A DNA stretch of 64,000 bases, taken from positions 4,464,001-4,528,000 of the forward strand of contig NC_092409.1 of assembly GCF_009017415.1 (NCBI RefSeq), given 5' to 3'. The notes beneath the pieces were generated by a model that saw only the letters and a program-made list of their open reading frames with translations, was not told the DNA's origin and ran no database searches. This DNA is from Aspergillus flavus (taxonomy: Eukaryota > Ascomycota > Eurotiomycetes > Eurotiales > Aspergillaceae). Shown here piece by piece: positions 55,715-64,000 of this stretch (its first letter is position 1; the number at the start of each line of letters is the position of its first letter). A program made the position numbers and the translations under genes.

Positions 55715-56792
55715 ATGCTCTCTACAAAACGCACACGCACACCCCCAGGCAACCCAGATAGTCTATCCTCGAAGTATGGAGCCGGGAAAATCGTATCTCG
55801 GAGCAGAAAACAGCAGCTGTTAAGAGACAGCCCGTCAATATCGCGACGTCTAGACAGACGTCAGGGCTCATCCAGCCCTCCAAATGGACGGTAAGAAACC
55901 CCTGGCCAACACATACCTATCTACAATTATTCTTGCAGACTAAAACTAAACCGAGTCATATACTACCAGATCACATTCGCCGGCCGTTATTACCCTCTGC
56001 GTAGGTCCACAAAAACGCCTCTTCGCAGCTCACAAAGACATCCTTTGCGTATCCCCGTTCTTCGCCGCAGCATATACCCAAGCACAGCCGTCGGACTCTC
56101 CTAACAGACGAGTGAATCTTCCCGATGAGCAACCGGAAGTCTTTTCGTGTATTCTCGAGTACCTCTACAAGGGCGATTATTACCCCCAGCTGGTGCACAA
56201 CAAGCAATTAAATTCCTGGGAATTGGAAGATACGGGAACCGATAAGGATGGCCAGAGTAATGGGGCAACTTTGTTTCATCATGCTGCTGGAGCGGAGATA
56301 CTGAGGGATACGGCTGTTTAGTATGCTTTTTCTCTTTCCCTTTTGCTTTCCACTCCTGTTTCCAAATAAGTACCCCTCATAAATGGATATACTAACCAAC
56401 ATACTTCCTGAAACAGCTGCGCGGCAGATAAATACGGGCTAGATCTCCTCAAACGCCTAGCCCTCCGGAAACAAGGCCTACACTCCGGCATCCAATGTAG
56501 TACCATCCTTACCAGCGCACGCTACGCCTACAGTAATACCCCCGAGAACGAGTCGAAGCTCCGGGCGCATTATCTTGCCTTGATCATCCGGAGTCGGTCG
56601 ACGTTTAAGCGGAGCGGTACGATGCAGATGGAGATGGAACAAGGAGGGAAATTGTTTTTTGATCTTTTTGTAGCGATGTGTAATCATATGGTGAGTTCTC
56701 CCTCCCTCTCTGTCTCTTCTCTCCTGTAATTGCACTAACGTTTATGATAGGATGATCTTACGTCTAAGGCTGAGCCTTCTCCAGGTTATTGA
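55715..56792 (+). CDS. BTB/POZ domain protein
   Basis: Four exons (55715-55890, 55970-56320, 56417-56690, 56751-56792) encode 280 residues. A basic, Ser-rich N-terminus of about 58 residues precedes a BTB fold: ITLCVGPQKRLFAAHKDILC, SPFFAAAY, RVNLPDEQPEVFSCILEYLYKGDY. After an insert of about 30 residues, the post-BTB helices follow (VYCAADKYGLDLLKRLALRK). In fungi such proteins are numerous and may act as substrate adaptors of Cul3 ligases or in transcription; no partner domain is present here to decide. The last exon is only 42 nt. Confidence 0.85.
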
Positions 56793-57586
56793 TATCCACT
56801 GGTTTGGAGTCTTCGTGCGACTTGGTTATCCGATATATAATGTATGATGGGATGTTATGCGGGTGGTATTTTTGTTGAATGGCCGGTTCTTTTCAGCCTG
56901 CTACTTGTATTTCTAGGGCTCTTTGTTAAGAGTCGATGCAGGCCATCTTTGACCTACGCTAAACAGCGTATTGTTCACCTCTAGCGGAATGAGGTGCTTT
57001 TATTGTGCTAGTTATATAAATATAATTCTATTGGTATTTTCAATCCTTCGCATCTTGTAACAGGCATAATAGTGTAAATGTAAGCCAAAGATAGACTATC
57101 GCCCACGATATGAGAGACTTAGGTATAATGTTGATGTTCTAAAGCCAATGCAGTGCATCTGATTGTCGTAAATCATGTAAACTTCTAATCTATAGCCATT
57201 GGAGACGCTATTTCTCTCTCTTGGCGTAGTCGTTGAAGCTATCAAAAGAGCAAGAAGACTCTGAGTGACTGGTATTCCATAGTCCTTTATGATGCCTTCC
57301 TGTCCATGTAGCAAAAGCAATGTTGTGAAGCTAGCCATCAAGGGTCGTGTAGCAGTTGGACTAGAGTTGGAATTTGTATGCCAAGTGCGAGGCGCTAGAA
57401 GCTCTGGTGGGAAGGTCGTAAACGCTGAGCAGCACAAGTTGATAAATAGATCATCTGTACCCAGGACCGTTCGGATGATGACCCTCTGGTGGCCGATGGT
57501 TTTGACGGAATATGCAGGCAATATGACAAGACAATGTAGACAATCGGCGCTAACATGCCTCTCGTCTTAAGCTGGCTGTGTCGCTC
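56793..57586. other. Convergent intergenic region
   Basis: This lies between the BTB gene and csn12, which converge. Overlapping open frames on both strands (57096-57521 minus, 57289-57570 plus) have no recognisable motifs. It may contain long 3' UTRs. No gene is supported. Confidence 0.5.
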
Positions 57587-59236
57587 TTAAACACCAGTTC
57601 CCGGGAACGCAGTGCCACCCTTGCTTAAAACCACCATGCCGCGCTCCCGAGCAATATAGCCTTTCATAAGACCCTATTCGTTGTCAGTGACCAATGGTCT
57701 TTCGCGTAGCATAGACCACATGAGAAATATTTGCGAACTTACCTTGTAAATGAGGTTCGATAGCAAACACTCGACCTCGTCGATATCAACACGAGATCTA
57801 TCATCTGCATGTGTACCTATCCTCAATGCTGCTGCAAACTCAGCAACGGGAACACGTGTACGTCGGATTGGCGGCTGGCCATCCTTGGGTTCTTCAAATC
57901 CTCCAGCGATGAAGACCTTTCGGAATAAGTTTCGCAGTGCTATATCACGTCCTCGTTCGAGGGGCAGGTAGATACGCCGCTTGACAAATTCTTCCTCCGC
58001 TGCTGTCATAGCATTGTCAAAGCCATTGAGATCGCCCTTCATGATACAGTTGCAAAGCGGACGGAACAGCTTCTCGAGTCTGGGAAATGGCGCAAGAAGC
58101 TTCTTGCTTGGTAAAGTATGTGTCGTGACAAGGTGACAAGGGATAAGATAAGAAAGAATCATCCTCCAAGAAATTAGTTAAGATATTTGAGCGGGGGTTA
58201 CTATACTCACTCCTTGTTCTTGACTGCATCTTTGTGACACATGTTCCATGCGTACGCCAGATGCTCTTCGGCCTGTCCGAACGCAAGAGTTAGTCTCAGA
58301 GGCCGACAAAGCCCGGGGCTACTATTTACCTCTGCATAATTCTCATCCAGAAAGTGAATTAACCCAACATAATATTTAAAGGTGACTATGTGAGACTTGG
58401 GGAAGACCTCCATATCTGGAAGGTCTGCCGATGAAGCGTTGAGTGCGCGAAGAAGGTTTTTGGAAAGTGAGACAGAATTGATCTGATACACCGTCAGTTG
58501 CATACATACTGCCGTAGTGATAATATTCTCCGTACCTTGAAATAAGTTTTGAACAACAAATTTGTCGTATTATATATGCCCCATTTGCGCGACTCCTCAA
58601 TCGGGGCTCTAGTTCAGTGGTTAGCAACGTGCTACAACCCATGCGGCCGCCTCTTGAAACCCACCTGTCGCTTAGACACAAAGTGAACATTCGGTTGATT
58701 ATACGAGCCGATTCCTCAAGCTTCGCGCTCTTTTCGAAATCGGCCGCTATGTCATCCTGGAAGTTGTCTCCGAATGCAACCGAATCCTGGGACGACAGCT
58801 CGGCGTCTGCTTTCATAGCGAAGATTCGCAAATATTTCCCAACGATGTATAGACATGGAACTGTCCATGCCTGAAGACCGAAGTTCGTATAGCCCCTAAT
58901 GAGAATATTTGCCAAGTCCTTCCAAGAGTTGAAGACCTTAACCCAGCTCGCGCTTGACGGAGAATCAGTGAATTTGGTGATCTCTCCGACGGCGGTCCAG
59001 TAAGTTGAGAAGATATCGATCCATGCATTTTGTTCTTGCTTTGGTAGCTTCAACCCATTGGCCTGAAAGAGAGAATAGCGGAGGTCTGAGGATACTCGTG
59101 CGGCATTGGAGAAGCGGTAGAACGATTGGAGTCGTTGGGGGTACTCGGCGGGGGCAACGGGAGTGAGAGCAGCAGCAAGGCGAGGGCCAGAGCCAATTCG
59201 CTGGCCTTGAACGAAGTCTTCAAATATGGTGGCCAT
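57587..59236 (-). CDS. csn12: CSN12/PCID2-type PCI-domain protein
   Basis: Six exons on the minus strand (58665-59236, 58536-58608, 58330-58482, 58211-58272, 57743-58163, 57587-57673) encode 455 residues. The protein is all-helical. The family stretches are [50 protein letters not shown] and [19 protein letters not shown]. The C-terminal PCI winged helix ([29 protein letters not shown]) completes it. This matches yeast Csn12 and human PCID2; such proteins bind the COP9 signalosome or the TREX-2 mRNA-export complex (Thp1 relatives). The upstream in-frame codon at 59257 is TTG, so the ATG at 59236 is the start. Confidence 0.92.
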
Positions 59237-59622
59237 GGTAATATGTTCACGGATCAATCATAGACTTTCAGTATCGGGTTAGCAAGTCGAGCCCATATCG
59301 CGGGCATTTGGAGATGGAACCACGATATGCTTCCTCTGTACAAGTGCAAGCATGAGGTGGGGAACAATGCCTCACCGCCGACGGGACCGATCTTATCAGC
59401 CACAGTGGCTGCGTGCCCAATTGGGAATGGTGTCCCGTGCCAAGCCTCAAGGTCGCTTAGGGTGGCAGCCCTAACTCAACGGAAATCACAAATCCCCAAT
59501 TTCACGAACGAGACCCAACCGGCATACCTCTCTCGAGCAACCACAACAGTCGACAAAAGTGAGTCCTACCCTGTCTATTTACCCATTATATTTGAAGGCT
59601 TTGTTGCTAACAGATTTACCAG
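59237..59622. promoter_or_regulatory. Divergent promoter csn12 / eL20 with a leader intron
   Basis: This 386-bp region serves both genes. An inverted pair TTAGGG (59457-59462) and CCCTAA (59469-59474) is present. A probable 5' UTR intron runs from GTGAGT at 59560 to CTAACAG at about 59612, just before the eL20 ATG. Both readings come from motifs only. Confidence 0.5.
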
Positions 59623-60590
59623 ATGGGTAAGTGAAAAAAATTTCCCTCTTCGGACCCCTTGACCCTGGCGAATCGGTGCGGTGTATCCCCTTGCGAACGT
59701 TGAACGACACGATGCCGGAGGAAGAATGTATTGAGGAGGAGCATGAAAATTATATGGACCCGATTCAGCGAAGGCGATAATGGTGGATTTTGTGAAAGGA
59801 TTTTATTTTAGTACGAATGGACGTTACGCACGGTCGGAAAATTGGAATTTTTACGGTCGCATATCGTGGAAAATATTCTCGACTCTCGAGCATCGAAAGG
59901 ATTGACAACGTACCGCACGGAATTCAGCGCACCGATTCTCACCGCTGGGATGATTGAACGCCACGAATTGAAGATTTTGAAAGTGCCAAATGACTGACTG
60001 GTTATTATAGGGCGTCTCACCGAGTACCAGGTCATCGGGCGTCATCTGCCCACCGAGGCTAACCCCACGCCCAAGCTTTACCGCATGCGCATCTTTGCGC
60101 CTAACACTGTCGTGGCCAAGTCCCGGTTCTGGTACTTCTTGACCCAGCTCCGTAAGGTCAAGAAGGCCAACGGTGAGATCGTCAGCCTCAATGTCATCCC
60201 CGAGAAGCGTCACCTGAAGGTCAAGAACTTCGGTATCTGGATCCGCTACGACTCTCGCTCCGGTACCCACAACATGTACAAGGAGTTCCGTGAGATGAGC
60301 CGTACCGAGGCTGTTGAGGCTCTCTACCAGGACATGGCTGCCCGCCACCGTGCCCGTTTCGGCTCCATCCACGTATGTTTCTGCTGATCGTGAACGATCC
60401 CTGATATGAATTGTCTAACGATACTGTGCAGATCCTCAAGGTTGTTGAGGTCGACAACGCCGACTCCATCCGCCGCCCCTACATCAAGCAGCTCCTCCAG
60501 AAGGACCTCAAGTTCCCTCTGCCTCACCGTGCCGCCAAGTCCGAGGGCAAGAAGATCTTCGCTTACTCTCGTCCTGCTACCTTCGCTTAA
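59623..60590 (+). CDS. rpl20: Large-subunit ribosomal protein eL20 (L18a)
   Basis: Three exons (59623-59626, 60011-60372, 60432-60590) encode 174 residues, the normal length. The first coding exon is only ATGG; a 384-bp intron follows, much longer than others in the window. The product starts [15 protein letters not shown] and contains [51 protein letters not shown] and [16 protein letters not shown]. This is the eL20 fold of the cytosolic 60S subunit. Codon use is strongly biased to C-ending codons, as in highly expressed genes. Confidence 0.97.
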
Positions 60591-61461
60591 ATGTGAAATT
60601 TTGGGTGTTTGGGGAAGGAGTGTGCGGATGAAATGACTATGTTATGGCCATAGCATGCATGCAGGACAGAGCACGCAGAGAACATGGCGTGTATCTACAA
60701 CCCAGATAATGGGAGAAATGGTTTTGATGTCTCACTAGTCCTCTGCAGCGACCTTTCTAGTTAAATCTCTTAAAAATACCGGGTTTGTCTTCTGAATGTG
60801 ACGGTTCTCTACGAGGTGAATGAAGTAAATTTCCTGCTGGTAGACAGGTCACCCCCTTCGTACGTAGTATTCATGCTTTGGTTGTCGATGAGATGTCGAA
60901 ACAATGGTAGGCCTAGCGTCCCTATCTATGGACTATATGGTGTGCGATGTATAAACATATACCAGCCCTGTCAGTTGGATTGACATGCTTCAAGGCTAGT
61001 AGGGTTCCATTGCGGAGGTCTGGCTTTATTTCTGCTTTATTTCTCCTAGTTCATGTACTTCGGAGAAGAGACTTGAAACACTGGGCCATTGCTTGATCGG
61101 ATATATTTCTAATCGGATCGGATATAAGGTTCGGACTCCATGACAGGGAAAATTATCTTCCACGCACTCTAAGCACTACGTAACCGCCGGCCCTATAGCA
61201 ATCAATTTCAATCTTAGTTGTCCCCATAATCATGCAGCGAAATGCGACGGAATTGGAGTCGCACGTTAGTAATAGGCACGGAATACAGGCCAGGGACCCT
61301 AGGGCAGGCATTGCGTCATGTGGAATCGGCGAGGTCGGAGGGCGGGTCCCGAAAACGAAAAGAGCTCAATTAAGGTACTTAGTCTCCAGCCGTCTTTCTA
61401 ATCTTCTCGCTTTCTCCTCTTACACCATTGAACACCCCCTCCAATCTCATTCACTCCAAAA
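60591..61461. other. Intergenic region
   Basis: This holds the eL20 3' UTR, then the upstream region of mcr1. The last 80 bases are CT-rich (TTTCTCCTCTTACACC). No gene or clear element was recognised. Confidence 0.55.
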
Positions 61462-62603
61462 ATGTTCGCCCGTCAGACCTTCCGCTGTGCCCAGCCCTTG
61501 AGGCAGGTAAGAAATCACTGCATCCTTCTCATACTTGTTCCAGACTTGTGCTGACCTGTGTGCGCAGAGCTTCCGCAAGTACTCTACGGAGGCCCCCAAG
61601 GCCAAGTCGTTGGCTCCTATCTACACTGCTGTCGGCCTTACCGGTCTCAGTGTGGGCTTGTACCGCTACTACTACGGCGCTGGCGCTACCGCCGAGGCTC
61701 CCGTTGAGCGCGCCAAGGTTTTCACTGGTGGTGACCAGGGATGGGTGGACCTGAAGCTGTCGGAAATTGAGGTCCTCAGCCACAACACCAAGAGACTGCG
61801 CTTCGAATTTGAGGACAAGGAAGCCGTCTCCGGTGTCACTATCGCTTGTGAGTGGCTCAAACGATGGTCTGCCCGGATAGCCTTGTTGACATAAGATTAG
61901 CTGCTCTCTTGACCAAGTTCAAGCCCGTTGGCGCCGAGAAGGCCGTCCTCCGTCCTTACACCCCCACCAGCGATGAAGGTAACCATTGGCTCTTTCATAT
62001 TTACAACGGAATCAATACTTATCATCCGTGGCAGACCAGCCTGGCTACCTCGACCTTGTCGTCAAGGTCTACCCCAACGGACCCATGTCTGAGCACCTGC
62101 ACAGCATGAACGTCGACCAGCGTCTTTCCTTCAAGGGCCCTCTCCCCAAGTACCAGTGGGAGACTAACAAGCATGAGCACATTGCCCTGATTGCCGGTGG
62201 TACCGGTATCACTCCCATGTACCAGCTCATCCGCCAGATCTTCAAGAACCCCGACGACAAGACCAAGGTTACCCTTGTGTACGGTAACGTCACCGAGGAT
62301 GACATCCTCCTGAAGAAGGAGCTCCAGGATCTCGAGAACACCTACCCCCAGCGCTTCAAGGCTTTCTACCTCCTCGACAAGCCTCCCAAGGAGTGGACCG
62401 GCGGCAAGGGCTACATCAACAAGGAGCTCCTGAAGACCGTCCTCCCCGAGCCCAAGGAGGAGAACCAGAAGATCTTTGTCTGCGGACCTCCTGGCCTCTA
62501 CAACGCCGTTAGCGGTAACAAGGTCAGCCCTAAGGACCAGGGTGAGCTGTCTGGTATCCTGAAGGAGCTGGGCTACAACAAGGACCAGGTGTACAAGTTC
62601 TAG
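61462..62603 (+). CDS. mcr1: Mitochondrial NADH-cytochrome b5 reductase
   Basis: Four exons (61462-61506, 61568-61847, 61901-61978, 62035-62603) encode 323 residues. The N-terminus is a mitochondrial presequence ([20 protein letters not shown]) followed by one membrane span (about 32-50, [19 protein letters not shown]). The FAD-binding motif RPYTPTS is at 126-132, the NADH-binding GGTGITPM at 189-196, and [12 protein letters not shown] near the C-terminus. This is the Mcr1 type, found in the outer membrane and intermembrane space, which passes electrons from NADH to cytochrome b5 or to erythroascorbyl radicals. Codon bias indicates good expression. Confidence 0.96.
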
Positions 62604-62853
62604 ATGGATAGTTGTTAGATTTAGAGATGAAGATATCAGTGTATTTTTGAATCTAAAGCATGTTCAATTAGGGATATCCCTTGGCAGGCAAACTAGTCCA
62701 TACATACCAATGTATACACATCTAGACAAGTAATATAAACTTACCGCCATGAGAATAAATTTAGCTCTATAAAACCAAATAATCCATACTAGCAAAAGAA
62801 GATAAATATATACATTCATCCAACCAACCCAATAAATAAATGAAAAAATATGT

Positions 62854-63276
62854 TTATTGATCCCTCGCCTCCAAACATCCCTCCACCATCCCATCCACCG
62901 CCCTCTCTCTCACCTCCGCCGACAAAACCCCCTTCTCAACCAACATCCTCAACGCATCCCCCACCCAATTCTGACAATTCCAATCCAAATCCTCCCTGCC
63001 ATTCCTCACCGGCGTCGCCGACACCGCCCGCCGAATCGTCTCGGCGCCCACGCCCCCATCGATCTCCCCAACAGGTACCGTCTTGGCCAACTCGCTCCCA
63101 AACTCGTGTGGATCGAGATCCACGTCTTCTTGGAAGATGAAGAGACCTTGCGTGCCGACTACGTGCATCGTGCTGGTTGTGCCGGTCGCGAAGGTGAAGT
63201 GTAAGGCTGTGTGGCGGTATTCGGGGTAGTCGAGGGGGGAGCCCGTGTAGATTAGGATGGTGGTTTTTGTGGACAT
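62854..63276 (-). CDS. Small uncharacterised protein, possibly a permuted papain-like fold
   Basis: This single exon encodes 140 residues on the minus strand with an ATG at 63276. The text is compact and globular: TILIYTGSPLDYPEYRHTAL, HFTFATGTTSTMHVVGTQG, EDLDWNCQNWVGDALRMLVE. A His in the N-terminal half (TALHF) and a Cys in WNCQNWV resemble the His-first, Cys-later order of permuted papain/NlpC-like folds, in which an NCQ.W helix carries the Cys. This is my inference from the pattern. I do not know the family. Codon use has C/G in third positions, unlike the AT-rich flanks, which supports real coding. Confidence 0.65.
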   Translation of the reverse strand: MSTKTTILIYTGSPLDYPEYRHTALHFTFATGTTSTMHVVGTQGLFIFQEDVDLDPHEFGSELAKTVPVGEIDGGVGAETIRRAVSATPVRNGREDLDWNCQNWVGDALRMLVEKGVLSAEVRERAVDGMVEGCLEARDQ

Positions 63277-63836
63277 TTTTGGTTTTTTGGTTTGGGTTGT
63301 GGTTAATTATAATTAAAGGTATTATAATTAGATTATTGTTATGGTATTGGGTGTTGGTTGTGTATTATATGGTTTTGGTGGTGAGGAAACCGAGAATGGA
63401 AAGTTGTTTGTGGTGGGGTTGTTGGTTTTTTTTATCTTGGGTTTATATATAAAGAAGAGTGTGATGGTGAGTGTTGTAGGGGTGGTTGGTTTGTTGGATT
63501 TATTGTATTGTGAGAGTGGTAGATGGTGCCAAGACTTGTTATCGTGTCTTGAACAATCTTAATTTACTTTTTGGAGTTGTTTTATGGTGTTGAGATTGGG
63601 TTGTTGGAGTGGGTATTTATTCCCTGTGGAGGTTATTCCTGGTGTTCCTGGCGTTTGGGTTGGATTATATCATTGTGTACTACTGTTCTTGCTATTCTAC
63701 TCTGAAATGGGTGATATATTCATCCATATCTTCATTTGTTTATCCCTATATCATCTAACCCGTAACCGTCACACATTATATACCCAGAAAATATAATAAC
63801 AAAAGAAGAAAAGAATCTGTATCTCCAGTCTTCAAT
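63277..63836. other. Intergenic region
   Basis: The plus strand is very rich in T and G (TTGGTTTGGGTTGTGG and similar), so the minus strand is A/C-rich, as expected of a leader for the minus-strand gene at 63276. It also includes the 3' UTR of the gene at 63837. No coding frame is supported. Confidence 0.55.
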
Positions 63837-64000
63837 TTACATCCACTTCCTCTGTACACCCTTAGGAGCATGCTCCGACCGCCAGCACGGGAGCCACTTC
63901 TTCAAGGCAAGACTGAACAACTTCCGCGACTTATCAGCCGGCTTGTAACTCAAGTCATAGTCAAAGCAATGCTCCGCCCTCGGAATGACATAGCCGAAGA
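63837..64000 (-). CDS. C-terminal end of an unidentified gene (5' part outside the window)
   Basis: On the minus strand, an open frame enters from the window edge and ends with TAA at 63837-63839. It encodes 53 residues with real-protein character: FGYVIPRAEHCFDYDLSYKP, ADKSRKLFSLALKKWLPCW and the basic end APKGVQRKWM. I do not recognise the family from this fragment. Confidence 0.55.
   Translation of the reverse strand, partial: FGYVIPRAEHCFDYDLSYKPADKSRKLFSLALKKWLPCWRSEHAPKGVQRKWM

Noticed and set aside
57096..57570. Overlapping open frames on both strands between the BTB gene and csn12
   Set aside because: Neither shows a motif, codon bias or splice support. The region is better read as 3' UTR.
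59627..60010. Possible C/D-box snoRNA in the long eL20 intron
   Set aside because: A GATGATT and a CTGA are present, but they are only about 40 bases apart, the first has a mismatch, and no terminal stem closes them.
1..64000. tRNA genes, CRISPR arrays, intact transposons, secondary-metabolite cluster
   Set aside because: I looked for B-box-like GGTTCGANNCC, regular spaced repeats, transposase or reverse-transcriptase motifs, and PKS/NRPS or terpene enzymes, and found none by eye. The esterases and the oxygenase-like gene are too scattered to suggest a cluster.

Overview
The window is nuclear DNA from a filamentous ascomycete, almost certainly an Aspergillus. It has short genes with many 50-70 bp introns (GTAHGT donors, CTAAC/CTAAT branch sites, YAG acceptors), monocistronic genes on both strands, and the conidiation regulator abaA. 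From memory, ureA, nudG, abaA and xyrA also lie close together in A. nidulans; I could not check this. All gene models were built by hand from reading frames and splice signals, and most spliced lengths come out in frame.

Left part (1-16 kb): the end of a type-B carboxylesterase, an HSL-type alpha/beta hydrolase, a 3.3 kb gene-poor stretch, a UPF0658 Golgi membrane protein, Sec61 beta, a urea/solute symporter (ureA-like) with a 10-nt micro-exon, and two minus-strand genes cut into seven small exons each: a zinc-ribbon protein and dynein light chain nudG.

Middle (16-31 kb): the rRNA-processing factor mrd1 (divergent from nudG), the developmental regulator abaA, D-xylose reductase xyrA, an unrecognised RRM-like protein, the PP1 regulator sds22 and a PSR-type phosphatase. 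The sequence upstream of abaA carries BrlA- and AbaA-type sites, the sequence upstream of xyrA carries XlnR-type sites, and the sequence upstream of ureA is rich in GATA sites.

A 5.1 kb block (30.6-35.7 kb) has no recognisable gene. It is followed by a secreted metallophosphoesterase, a peroxisomal-type ABC half transporter, a Clr2-type silencing protein with AT-hook-like repeats, a small unrecognised gene that ends tail-to-tail on the Clr2 stop codon, and a 2-oxoglutarate/Fe(II) oxygenase-like protein.

Right part (45-64 kb): a divergent mitochondrial pair (lysyl-tRNA synthetase msk1 and the chaperone tim10), an STB6-type protein, the GID-complex ligase subunit gid2/rmd5, a BTB protein, csn12, ribosomal protein eL20, mitochondrial NADH-cytochrome b5 reductase mcr1, a small unrecognised protein, and the 3' end of one more gene. 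The content is mainly housekeeping and regulatory. I saw no biosynthetic cluster, intact transposon, tRNA or CRISPR array. The points most worth following are the promoter site arrays, a recurrent intergenic 9-mer, and the small multi-exon genes that single-frame ORF searches miss.
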